DNA from: an uncultured SAR86 cluster bacterium
Lineage (GTDB): Bacteria > Pseudomonadota > Gammaproteobacteria > Magnimaribacterales > AG-339-G14
NCBI GenBank assembly: GCA_902540995.1
Contig: CACBOY010000009.1
Location: 1-45,872 of the forward strand
Direction: 5' to 3'
DNA: 45,872 bases
Below are positions 17,640-25,139 of the stretch, one piece after another (the stretch's first letter is position 1; each line of letters opens with the position of its first letter). Below the pieces are notes generated by a model. It was not told the DNA's origin. It did no database searches and saw only the letters and a list, made by a program, of their open reading frames with translations. The position numbers and the translations under genes were made by a program.

Positions 17640-18160
17640 TCCTTAATTAATGATTTGGAAAAATCCTCTACTCTTTTCCAGTCGGTAAATTCATATCTTG
17701 CCTTGGCGTCTGTAGGGCCGTTGGTGATCCACATGATAAGTCTAATCATAAATCTATCGAAAAAATTATATGTTGGGTAATCAACAACACCTGCGAAAAC
17801 GTCTATTTTGTTTGGTTCCCATTTTGTTGCTTTGAGAAATTTTGCAACATAGGGATTGGTATCGGGAGTATTTTTCTCTGGCTTTCTAGCAACGACATTT
17901 ACACTAAAAAAAGCATTTTCTTTGCTTGAGAGCTCATCAAAGTTTTTTTCAATAAACTCGAAAAGTTCTTTTCGATAATTACCATATCTGATGCTGGCCC
18001 CAATAATAACTTGTTGATAATTTTTTAAGCTTAGCGATTGAGCGTCAACTAATGAAGTTAAGTCAACGTGTGCGTGATGCTTGATATGTTCAGCAATTTT
18101 GCTAGATATTTTTTGAGTATGACCATCTACAGAAGAATATATTACAAGAGTATTTCTCAT
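17636..18160 (-). CDS. hemG: Protoporphyrinogen IX dehydrogenase (flavodoxin type, quinone-dependent)
   Basis: It oxidises protoporphyrinogen IX to protoporphyrin IX, using FMN and passing electrons to the quinone pool. The flavodoxin phosphate loop YSSVDGHTQKIS, IIGASIRYGNYRKEL and SVNVVARKPEKNTPDTNPY match E. coli HemG closely, as does the C-terminal YNFFDRFMIRLIMWIT insertion that separates HemG from ordinary flavodoxins. Length is 174 residues. It is the last gene of the minus-strand heme operon, 1 bp after hemF. Confidence 0.95.
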   Translation of the reverse strand: MRNTLVIYSSVDGHTQKISSKIAEHIKHHAHVDLTSLVDAQSLSLKNYQQVIIGASIRYGNYRKELFEFIEKNFDELSSKENAFFSVNVVARKPEKNTPDTNPYVAKFLKATKWEPNKIDVFAGVVDYPTYNFFDRFMIRLIMWITNGPTDAKARYEFTDWKRVEDFSKSLIKD

Positions 18161-18161
18161 C

Positions 18162-18980
18162 TTATTTCCACTTCGCTGAAGGCGGCATGGACATCAGGAT
18201 GGCCTCTGTAGAACCTCCTGTTTTTAAACCAAACAAAGTGCCTCTATCCCAAATCAAATTGAATTCGACGTAGCGTCCTCTTTTGATCAGTTGTTGTTCT
18301 TTTTCTTCTTCAGTCCAGTCTAAGTCTTTTTTGCTAGATACGGTTTCTTTAATAATATTGAGAGTGGTTGAGCCAAGCCCTTTTACAAAATCAAAATCGT
18401 CTTGCCAGTTGCCGGTATTCAAATGATCAAAAAAAATACCACCAACTCCTCTGGGTTCATCTCGGTGGGCAAGATAGAAATATTCATCACAGTTTTTTTT
18501 AAAATCCGAGTAATAGTTATTGTCTGATTTATCACATGCTTCTTTTAACTTAGCGTGAAAAAGCTTTGTTTCTTGATCGTCTGGAATTGATGGAGTCATA
18601 TCTGTTCCGCCTCCAAACCAATTTTCACCAGTAGCTAAAAATCTAGTGTTGAAATGAAAAGCCGGCACCTTGGGTGATTGCATGTGAGCAACCAAACTGA
18701 TCCCAGAAGCCCAATACTCTGCAGATTTTTCTGTTCCTTTGATTTGAGATTTAAAATCATCAGAGAATTCACCCGCAACAGTTGAAATATTTACCCCAAC
18801 CTTTTCAAATACCTCACCCTTTAGAATACTTATTTCGCCGCCGCCAGAACCTTTATGATTCCATTTTTTTCTTTCAAACTTTCCGCCGTCTAATTCTTCA
18901 AAGGCAGCGCAAAATTGATCTCTCAAAGATCTAAACCATTGAGATGCTAGATCTTTTTTTTTATCTAAACTGTTGGTCAT
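18162..18980 (-). CDS. hemF: Oxygen-dependent coproporphyrinogen III oxidase
   Basis: It decarboxylates two propionates of coproporphyrinogen III to vinyls with O2. Conserved blocks: GGEISILKGEVFEKVGVNIS, VHMQSP-type AHMQSPKVPAFHFNTR, WFGGGTDMTPSIP, YYLAHRDEPRGVGGIFFDHL-type segment and NLIWDRGTLFGLKTGGSTEAILMSMPP. At 272 residues it is slightly shorter than E. coli HemF (299). Use of HemF with no hemN in the cluster points to aerobic life. The start overlaps hemH by 4 nt. Confidence 0.96.
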   Translation of the reverse strand: MTNSLDKKKDLASQWFRSLRDQFCAAFEELDGGKFERKKWNHKGSGGGEISILKGEVFEKVGVNISTVAGEFSDDFKSQIKGTEKSAEYWASGISLVAHMQSPKVPAFHFNTRFLATGENWFGGGTDMTPSIPDDQETKLFHAKLKEACDKSDNNYYSDFKKNCDEYFYLAHRDEPRGVGGIFFDHLNTGNWQDDFDFVKGLGSTTLNIIKETVSSKKDLDWTEEEKEQQLIKRGRYVEFNLIWDRGTLFGLKTGGSTEAILMSMPPSAKWK

Positions 18981-19993
18981 AGTTGGGATATTTTATTTGC
19001 AATTAAATTATTAATGGCTTCAACATGCTCGTCATTGTCATTTAAGCAAGCTATGTAATGGAAAGCCTCACCTCCAGAATCTAAGAATATTTCTTTATTC
19101 TCTTCATCGATTTCTTCTATGGTTTCTAAACAATCCATGCTAAACCCTGGTGATAAAATTAAAATTTTCTTTACTCCCTCTTCAGGTAATTTTTCCATCA
19201 ATTCACTTGTATAGGGTTTTAACCACTCTCTTCCTGCCGCTGCCAATCTTGATTGAAAACTAGTAATGTACTGATTTTCTTCAAGCCCTAAAGCTTCTGC
19301 AACCAGGCGAGAAGTCTTCTGACAAAAACAATGATAAGGATCTCCTTCTTCAAAATATTTTTTTGGAATGCCGTGATAAGAAAAAACTATCTTGTCTTGT
19401 TTTCCATAAAATTCATGAGTTTTAATTGTGTTAGCTAATGAATTTATATACTCAGAATTGTCATGGTAGCCGCTCACAAAATGCAAACTAGGAACCCAGC
19501 GCCATCTTGAAAGAATTGCGCTTACCTTATCGAATATTGTTGCAGCAGTTACTGCAGAATATTGAGGAAACAAAGGTAGAAGTAAAATTTTACGACAATT
19601 TTTCTCCTTCAAACTCAACAAAGCTTTTTCAATGCTTGGATTTCCGTAGCGCATGGCTAATTCAAATTCTATAGATTCAGAATTTTCATTCAGGTTTTTT
19701 ATCTTGCTTAAAAATCTCTTTGAATAAACCAGCAACGGTGAGCCTTCCTCAAGCCATACAGATTTATAAAGGGCTGCAGATTTTATTGGCCTAAAAGGCA
19801 AAATAAAGAGATTAAGTACCAACCACCAGATTATTTTAGGCACTTCTATGACTCTCGTATCTGATAAAAATTCTCTAAGGTATTTTCTTACATCTTTTGT
19901 AGAGTAACTATCTGGCGAACCAAGATTGCAGATAATTACACCAACTTTTTGTTTGTCTTCGTGGGAAAAATTCTCTTCACCTAAAAAACTCAT
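18977..19993 (-). CDS. hemH: Ferrochelatase
   Basis: It inserts Fe2+ into protoporphyrin IX. Family features: VGVIICNLGSPDSYSTKDVRKYLREFLSD, YGNPSIEKAL, LLPLFPQYSA, VFSYHGIPKKYFEEGDPYHC with the catalytic His, and FQSRLAAAGREWLKPYT followed by the late LSPGFSMDCLETIEEI Glu motif. At 338 residues it is normal for proteobacteria. It overlaps hemE upstream and hemF downstream by 4 nt each, so the three are translationally linked. Confidence 0.96.
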   Translation of the reverse strand: MSFLGEENFSHEDKQKVGVIICNLGSPDSYSTKDVRKYLREFLSDTRVIEVPKIIWWLVLNLFILPFRPIKSAALYKSVWLEEGSPLLVYSKRFLSKIKNLNENSESIEFELAMRYGNPSIEKALLSLKEKNCRKILLLPLFPQYSAVTAATIFDKVSAILSRWRWVPSLHFVSGYHDNSEYINSLANTIKTHEFYGKQDKIVFSYHGIPKKYFEEGDPYHCFCQKTSRLVAEALGLEENQYITSFQSRLAAAGREWLKPYTSELMEKLPEEGVKKILILSPGFSMDCLETIEEIDEENKEIFLDSGGEAFHYIACLNDNDEHVEAINNLIANKISQL

Positions 19994-21009
19994 AAATAAG
20001 ACCTTACTTTTTTCACAAAATGTTTAACATTTTCTTGAGGTGTAGTCTTGATAACGCCATGACCTAACCCACAAACCCATCCTTTTCTATCCTCTATTGA
20101 GAGAGAGGAAATATCTTCTAGAAACAAATTTAAAGCTTTATCAAATTCGTTGAAGTCCTGAGTAATGATTTTTTCACTGAAATTGCCTTGAATGAACCCA
20201 TCATTCCTTTTTGCAAAAATATCTTGAATGCTGACATTTGAATCTACCCCAATTCCTGCAAAAGAAACTTCGAAGCTGTCGGATGCAGCAAAGATGTCAT
20301 CATAAGAAATTCCGTCTTTTGCATAGTAACCAACTTGATTTGGAAAAGACTTTACCAACTCACTTAAAATTTTATTGAGGTAAATAGATAAATCGTCTTT
20401 AGCAAGCTGGTGAGCACAAGAATCAAAAATCATTACAAGTTCAGCTCCAGCCTGCAATTGCAAATAAATGTTTTTATGTAAAAGAGGATAGATATACTCT
20501 TCCAAAATTGCCCATTGGTAGCTTTCTATTTTTCCAATCTTGTTTAATTTATTTTTAGCTGAGGCAAAAGATAGCAATGTCCATGGTCCGCCAATAAAGC
20601 CAATCATAGACTTATCGTTTGGAAGCAATTCCAGAGTTCTTTCTATTGCCTCTCCTTGGAATTCCAAAGAAGCAATAGGATTTTTATTGACAAGGATTCT
20701 AGAAGCATTTTCTTCTGATAGATGTTCTTTGAATATTGGACCGGGGTCATAAATCAAGTCCATACCCAAAGACTCCAAGGGAAAAAGAATGTCGCTGAAT
20801 AAAATAGCGACATCAAAGTCAAATTCTTCTATTGGACCTAAAGCAGTTTGAGCTGACAAGGCTGGAATTTTACAAAGCTCAACGAAAGAGTGAGATTTCT
20901 TGAGATTTTGATAATGATTATGATATCTGCCAGCTTGACGCATAAACCATATGGGCGGAATTTCCTGAGGAACCCGATTCAAAGCATTTTGAAACCTGGA
21001 GTTACGCAT
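19990..21009 (-). CDS. hemE: Uroporphyrinogen decarboxylase
   Basis: It removes four acetate carboxyls from uroporphyrinogen III to give coproporphyrinogen III. The signature PPIWFMRQAGRYHNHYQNL is at the N-terminus. ILFSDILFPLESLGMD carries the catalytic Asp, and GFIGGPWTLLSFA and CGLGHGV follow. The reading frame is open up to 21063. I chose the ATG at 21009 because it gives the family N-terminus (MRNSRFQNAL, 339 residues) and lies 8 nt after the hemB stop; the longer form would overlap hemB by 46 nt. Confidence 0.95.
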   Translation of the reverse strand: MRNSRFQNALNRVPQEIPPIWFMRQAGRYHNHYQNLKKSHSFVELCKIPALSAQTALGPIEEFDFDVAILFSDILFPLESLGMDLIYDPGPIFKEHLSEENASRILVNKNPIASLEFQGEAIERTLELLPNDKSMIGFIGGPWTLLSFASAKNKLNKIGKIESYQWAILEEYIYPLLHKNIYLQLQAGAELVMIFDSCAHQLAKDDLSIYLNKILSELVKSFPNQVGYYAKDGISYDDIFAASDSFEVSFAGIGVDSNVSIQDIFAKRNDGFIQGNFSEKIITQDFNEFDKALNLFLEDISSLSIEDRKGWVCGLGHGVIKTTPQENVKHFVKKVRSYL

Positions 21010-21017
21010 ATCAGAAA

Positions 21018-22013
21018 TTATAGATTTTTTGCTATCTCTTTTGCGGCATAAGTTAAGATACAATCCGCACCAGCTCGCTTAAACGAAAGAAGCGATTCAA
21101 ATATTACTTCCTCACTTAGCCAGTTTTTTTCAATTGCTGCCTTCAACATAGCGTATTCTCCGCTTACTTGATAAACAAAGGTTGGCATTTGAAATTTTTC
21201 TTTAACTGCCTTTACCACATCAAGATAAGGCATACCTGGTTTTACCATAACAATATCAGCGCCTTCATTTATATCTAAGGCAACCTCGTGAAGAGCTTCA
21301 TCAATGTTTGCAACAGCCATTTGATAAGAGTCTTTTGTTTTATTTCCAAAAAATTTTGCAGATTCTACTGCTTCCTTAAAAGGACCATAGAACTTAGAAC
21401 TATATTTTGCTGAGTAAGCTAGAATCATAGTGTTTTTAAAGCCCTTTTCTTCAAGGGCTTTTCTTATGACTCCAACTCTGCCATCCATCATGTCAGATGG
21501 AGCAATGATATCTGTACCTGCTAGAACCAGCTTCAATGCTTGATCTTCTAAAATTTTGAGTGTCTCATCGTTGTCAACATCGCCGTCTGAATTCAATACG
21601 CCATCATGGCCATGTGTTGTGTAAGGATCTAAAGCTACATCAGCAATAACTAAAATTTCCGGAAAATTTTGTTTTATTGTTTTTATGACGTTATTGAGAA
21701 AATTATTTTCATTTACTGCCTCGGAACCTTTCTCGTCTTTCTTATCTTCATCTATTACAGGAAAAATGGCTACCGCTTTGATACCCAAACTAATGAGTTC
21801 TTCGATTTCTTTGAGAATACTTTTTTCTGAGTGTCTAAAAATTCCAACTAGAGATTCTATTTCTTCTTTTTCTTTTATGGATTCCTTAACAAAAATAGGC
21901 TGAATAAGATCATCAATGGTCAATTTATTTTCTGCAACAAGATCTCTAATAGACTTATTCGATCGCAGTCTTCTCAGCCTAGAAAGAGGATATTTTCTTT
22001 TAAAATTTGCCAT
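21018..22013 (-). CDS. hemB: Delta-aminolevulinic acid dehydratase (porphobilinogen synthase), Mg-type
   Basis: It condenses two 5-aminolevulinates into porphobilinogen. The Schiff-base lysines are Lys203 (AYSAKYSSKFYGPF) and Lys258 (MVKPGMPYLD). The metal segment reads DVALDPYTTHGHDGVL: the three cysteines of the zinc enzymes are replaced by Asp, as in Pseudomonas and alphaproteobacterial Mg-type enzymes, so activity should not need zinc. At 331 residues it is normal length. It follows hemC with a 22-bp gap and precedes hemE. Confidence 0.96.
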   Translation of the reverse strand: MANFKRKYPLSRLRRLRSNKSIRDLVAENKLTIDDLIQPIFVKESIKEKEEIESLVGIFRHSEKSILKEIEELISLGIKAVAIFPVIDEDKKDEKGSEAVNENNFLNNVIKTIKQNFPEILVIADVALDPYTTHGHDGVLNSDGDVDNDETLKILEDQALKLVLAGTDIIAPSDMMDGRVGVIRKALEEKGFKNTMILAYSAKYSSKFYGPFKEAVESAKFFGNKTKDSYQMAVANIDEALHEVALDINEGADIVMVKPGMPYLDVVKAVKEKFQMPTFVYQVSGEYAMLKAAIEKNWLSEEVIFESLLSFKRAGADCILTYAAKEIAKNL

Positions 22014-22035
22014 ATCGGGTAAACAGGTGCGTAGC

Positions 22036-23535
22036 TTACTTTGCTTCGTTTACTTTTTCCAGCCAGTCTTCATAGTTTAAAAAAGGCTTTATTTTATTGG
22101 GATATAGTTTGTTCAACTCATCAAAAGTTTTTCCCAAGCCACAGGAATGTTCAGCATTTTCAATACTTGGAAATCTTTTCAAAGCTTCTTTAAATGAACT
22201 GATAGACATCCAATAGAAATGTGAATATTTGGATAAATCTTCTATCTCTTTTTCAGGCACTAATTTATAAGTTGCAATAAGTTTTTTATCTTTTGATTCA
22301 GAATCAATATGAGAGACCAAAAACCAATTTACGTTTTCAAGTAACGAGCTGGGTTTCGATTGTTCCTCCCCTAGGCTATCCGAAGTACCATTCACCCATA
22401 TTCCTTTCCTAGCTAATTTAAACCAGTTTTCAATGCCGCTTGTCCAAATGACATTCGACAGATCAATTGCTATACCTTTTTCTATTGAACTTGCCCTTGA
22501 GATATACAAACCAGAATTTTTAATTACTTTTATTTCTTTTATCCCTTCGTCAATCTTTGATCGGGAAAATAATTTAAAATCCTTTTTTGATTTAGGATAG
22601 AAATCTTCAATTGGATTTTCGAATCCAGATAATTCTTTCTTGGAAGGTGAAAAAAACCTTTTATCAATGAGTTCATTTTCTGGCGTTAAGCCTTTCTCAG
22701 TGGTGATTTTTCCAAGAGGATGATTTTCTATGCTTACGCCTATTTTTTGATGACAGCCTCCGCCGTATTTTTTGAGTTTTTTTCTTTCCTCTTCTACATC
22801 TTTAAAAACATCTAAATCATTGATTTCATTGAGTAATTCAATTACTTCTTTATTACCTGATTTTATCTCGACAGCTAATGCTCCTTGGCCAGGCGCGCAA
22901 GGATTTTGTGAACAAGGAATTACCATCCACAAAAATTCATCTAAGTCCTTTTTGAAGGAATCTAATTCAGTTGTTATCTCTTCTATGGGGGATAAAAGCC
23001 TATCCAAAGCAGCTTTGGCTATTACCAAACCATCTGCATTTGAATCTTTAAGTTTTTGAACTCTGGTTAAAATATTTCCCCTGATATCACTAAAGCTGAA
23101 AGAGTTTATTTCAAAAGGAAAAGCTTTCTTTAAAAATTTTGATAGATTTTCTTGTCTTCTTGGAGATGACGTATAGATTTCTAATTTTTTCTTTTTGAAG
23201 GAACTTTTCTTGAAAATCAAAACGTCCCTTAGATCAGCTCTTTTTATAGTTGCAGCAATTTCTGTCCCTTCTTCAAGATCAACTGGCAGATCTTTCCAGG
23301 AGTGAACGGCAATATCTGCTTTTCCAGTTAATAATTCTTCTCGGATGTCTGAGGTAAAAACTCCCATTTCAGGCATTTTGTGCAGGGGTGTAGTTAAGTC
23401 TATATCGCCAGAAGTGTCTTTTGTCTTAAAAATAATTTTAATTTCAGGATATTTTTTTTTAATTACCTCAGAGACTTCTATTGCTTGAAGCTTTGCAAGA
23501 GAACTTTTTCTAGAAATGATAGTTAACTCATTCAT
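22036..23535 (-). CDS. hemC: Hydroxymethylbilane synthase with HemD-like C-terminal domain
   Basis: The N-terminal ~300 residues are porphobilinogen deaminase: ISRKSSLAKLQA, SFSDIRGNILTRVQKL, CAPGQGALAVEI, and the dipyrromethane cofactor Cys near residue 261 in YGGGCHQKIGV. The total of 499 residues is about 190 longer than usual. The extra half contains YISRASSIEKGIA, WTSGIENWFKLARKGIWVNG, an ATYKLVP strand and FYWMSISSFKEAL, which looks like the uroporphyrinogen III synthase fold. No separate hemD is in the cluster, so a bifunctional HemC-HemD is likely; this is inference. The ATG at 23535 was chosen because AAGGA lies about 10 nt upstream; a TTG at 23544 is possible but too close to it. 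Confidence 0.88.
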   Translation of the reverse strand: MNELTIISRKSSLAKLQAIEVSEVIKKKYPEIKIIFKTKDTSGDIDLTTPLHKMPEMGVFTSDIREELLTGKADIAVHSWKDLPVDLEEGTEIAATIKRADLRDVLIFKKSSFKKKKLEIYTSSPRRQENLSKFLKKAFPFEINSFSFSDIRGNILTRVQKLKDSNADGLVIAKAALDRLLSPIEEITTELDSFKKDLDEFLWMVIPCSQNPCAPGQGALAVEIKSGNKEVIELLNEINDLDVFKDVEEERKKLKKYGGGCHQKIGVSIENHPLGKITTEKGLTPENELIDKRFFSPSKKELSGFENPIEDFYPKSKKDFKLFSRSKIDEGIKEIKVIKNSGLYISRASSIEKGIAIDLSNVIWTSGIENWFKLARKGIWVNGTSDSLGEEQSKPSSLLENVNWFLVSHIDSESKDKKLIATYKLVPEKEIEDLSKYSHFYWMSISSFKEALKRFPSIENAEHSCGLGKTFDELNKLYPNKIKPFLNYEDWLEKVNEAK

Positions 23536-23645
23536 TATAACCAATCCTTATAAACAACTATATTATTATAATTCCTTAAAATCTAAATATTTAGTTTGAA
23601 CTCTTTTACGTCTATAGTAATGTTCAAATTCCTTTTGGAGATGAA
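23536..23645. promoter_or_regulatory. Divergent heme promoter region with palindrome
   Basis: The 110-bp spacer between hemC and hemA carries two candidate promoters. The hemA one is TTTAGT (23590-23595), 17 bp, TATAGT (23613-23618), with GGAG at 23637-23640. The hemC one is TATAAT read on the minus strand at 23565-23570, with a weak TAAATA -35 at 23588-23593. The two -35 positions overlap, and both fall mostly under a perfect 12-bp palindrome CTAAATATTTAG at 23583-23594. A second inverted repeat, TTTGAAC (23595-23601) and GTTCAAA (23622-23628), brackets the hemA -10. No Fur box is visible here. Confidence 0.5.
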
Positions 23646-24896
23646 ATGAACTACAAAAAATATTTTTCCGATGAGTTGACCTCTTTAAAGTCACAAGGTC
23701 TTTACAGAAAATTCAGAGAAATAAATCGAGATAAAAAACATTTTCCAAAAGCCACTGAAAGATTCGAAGGCTCCGAAAGACCTGTTGAAGTCTGGTGCAG
23801 TAACGACTACTTAAATTTGAGCCAACACCCAGAAGTAATTAAAAGATCTATTGAAGTTATCGAAGAATTGGGGACCGGTTCTGGCGGTACAAGAAATATT
23901 TCTGGAACTTCGTCATATCATGCCGACTTGGAAAAAGAGCTTGCCGAACTGCATAATAAAGAATCCAGTCTGATCTTCCCTTCTGCATATACAGCTAACC
24001 AGTCCACTCTTTGGACACTGTGTAAAAAACTTGAAGGTATCGAGGTATTCTCCGATGAACTAAATCACGCTTCTATGATTCAAGGTATCAAAAACGCTAA
24101 CGTTCCTTGTCATATTTTTCGTCACAATGATGTCGATCATCTAAAAGAATTGTTAAATACCTCCAATGCCAGTGTGCCTAAACTCATAGTTTTAGAATCT
24201 CTTTATTCTATGGAAGGTTTGCGATCACCTCTTAAACAAATTGTTTCCTTGGCAAAAGAATTTAACGCTTTAACCTACCTCGATGAGGTTCACTCTGTTG
24301 GTCTTTACGGATCAGAAGGTAGAGGAATTGCAAATGAGCAAGGAGTTAGCGATGAAATTGATATCATAAACGGTACTTTATCTAAAGCTTTTGGCCAAAT
24401 GGGTGGCTATGTTGCTGCAAGTTCAGACATTATCGATTTCATACGAAGTTTTGCTCCTGGTTTTATTTTTACTTCTTCTGCAAACCCAAGTATTGCAGCT
24501 GCTTCAATCAAGGCTATCGAAGTGGCAAAAAAATCTGAAAATCTTAGAGAAGACATTAGAAAAAACTCCGATTTAATAAGAACTGGGTTAAGAGATTTGG
24601 AAATTCCTCATCTCAACAATGACAGTCACATCATTCCCATTCATCTTGAAGACCCAAGATTGTGTAAAAACGCTGCTAATCTTCTCATCGAAAAGCATGG
24701 AATTTACATTCAGCCTGTATTTTACCCAACGGTTCCAAAAGGCGATGAAAGATTTAGAGTTACCATTACGCCTAAGCACCAAGCAGAGGATATAGATAGG
24801 TTTCTATCTTCATTAAATCAGGTTTGGGATAAATTAAGTTTAAGAAGAGAAAGCTACGCTTCTAGCCAAAAACCTCAAGTAACTAAAATTTACTAA
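23646..24896 (+). CDS. hemA: 5-aminolevulinate synthase (C4/Shemin pathway)
   Basis: A PLP enzyme that condenses glycine with succinyl-CoA to 5-aminolevulinate, the first committed step of heme synthesis. Features: WCSNDYLNLSQHPEV, GTGSGGTRNISGTSSYH, VFSDELNHASMIQGI, YLDEVHSVGLYG and GTLSKAFGQMGGYVAAS with PLP Lys247, close to Lys248 of Rhodobacter ALAS. The sister enzymes KBL and BioF share the fold; the DELNHASMIQGI block and the surrounding hem genes favour ALAS. At 416 residues it is normal length. A GGAG site lies just upstream of the start. It is divergent from the hemC operon and ends at a strong hairpin. Most gammaproteobacteria use glutamyl-tRNA reductase instead. Confidence 0.93.
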   Translation: MNYKKYFSDELTSLKSQGLYRKFREINRDKKHFPKATERFEGSERPVEVWCSNDYLNLSQHPEVIKRSIEVIEELGTGSGGTRNISGTSSYHADLEKELAELHNKESSLIFPSAYTANQSTLWTLCKKLEGIEVFSDELNHASMIQGIKNANVPCHIFRHNDVDHLKELLNTSNASVPKLIVLESLYSMEGLRSPLKQIVSLAKEFNALTYLDEVHSVGLYGSEGRGIANEQGVSDEIDIINGTLSKAFGQMGGYVAASSDIIDFIRSFAPGFIFTSSANPSIAAASIKAIEVAKKSENLREDIRKNSDLIRTGLRDLEIPHLNNDSHIIPIHLEDPRLCKNAANLLIEKHGIYIQPVFYPTVPKGDERFRVTITPKHQAEDIDRFLSSLNQVWDKLSLRRESYASSQKPQVTKIY

Positions 24897-24907
24897 TTTA
24901 AAAGTCG

Positions 24908-24931
24908 AAATCCCGCCATAAGGCGGGATTT
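24908..24931. terminator. Rho-independent terminator after hemA
   Basis: A perfect 10-bp stem, AAATCCCGCC with GGCGGGATTT and an ATAA loop, followed by a T/C-rich run on the plus strand. It begins 11 bp after the hemA stop. It could also stop minus-strand transcripts from the TonB receptor side, where a run of Ts follows. Confidence 0.85.
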
Positions 24932-25030
24932 CTTCTCTCCAAAAAACTTCAACGAACAACTCAGGGGGAGATCTTCAAGAGATTAGCCATGAGATGAAAT
25001 GAAAGGCGTCTCTATAAATCATTTAGTAGT

Positions 25031-25126
25031 TCAATTTCCGTTTTTTCTGGAAGGAAAGCAACTCTTAAAAATATTTGAAATATCTTCCTGGATTATTTCA
25101 AGATATCTAAAGTTGCTTTTCTTCAT
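25031..25126 (-). CDS. Possible 31-residue peptide after the TonB receptor
   Basis: A short ORF starting MKKSNFRYLEIIQ and ending FPSRKNGN. AGGAG ends 3 nt before the ATG, and the ORF begins 13 bp after the receptor stop on the same strand. I recognise no family. The ORF lies inside the inverted repeat at 25055-25119. The good ribosome-binding site is the only real support; it may be a gene remnant or chance. Confidence 0.25.
   Translation of the reverse strand: MKKSNFRYLEIIQEDISNIFKSCFPSRKNGN
25055..25119. repeat. Nested inverted repeat downstream of the TonB receptor
   Basis: The outer arms are AAAGCAACT at 25055-25063 and AGTTGCTTT at 25111-25119 (9 of 9). The inner arms are ATATCTT at 25080-25086 and AAGATAT at 25100-25106. 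An alternative inner pairing, TTGAAA with TTTCAA, is also possible. There is no run of Ts on either side long enough to call a terminator. It could be a 3' UTR structure or processing site. Confidence 0.4.
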
Positions 25127-25139
25127 TCTCTCCTAATGA

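Noticed and set aside
23545..23645. Fur box in the heme promoter region
   Set aside because: The spacer has palindromes but none with GATAAT-like arms.
23646..24896. Glycine C-acetyltransferase (KBL) or BioF instead of ALAS
   Set aside because: These share the fold and PLP motif, but DELNHASMIQGI and YLDEVHSVGLYG fit ALAS better and the gene is divergent from the heme operon.
24897..25139. Frameshifted remnant of a zinc-finger anti-sigma-like gene on the minus strand
   Set aside because: A string resembling RRLSFHLM appears in another frame, but it needs a frameshift and an internal stop to join, and the metal-binding residues are missing.
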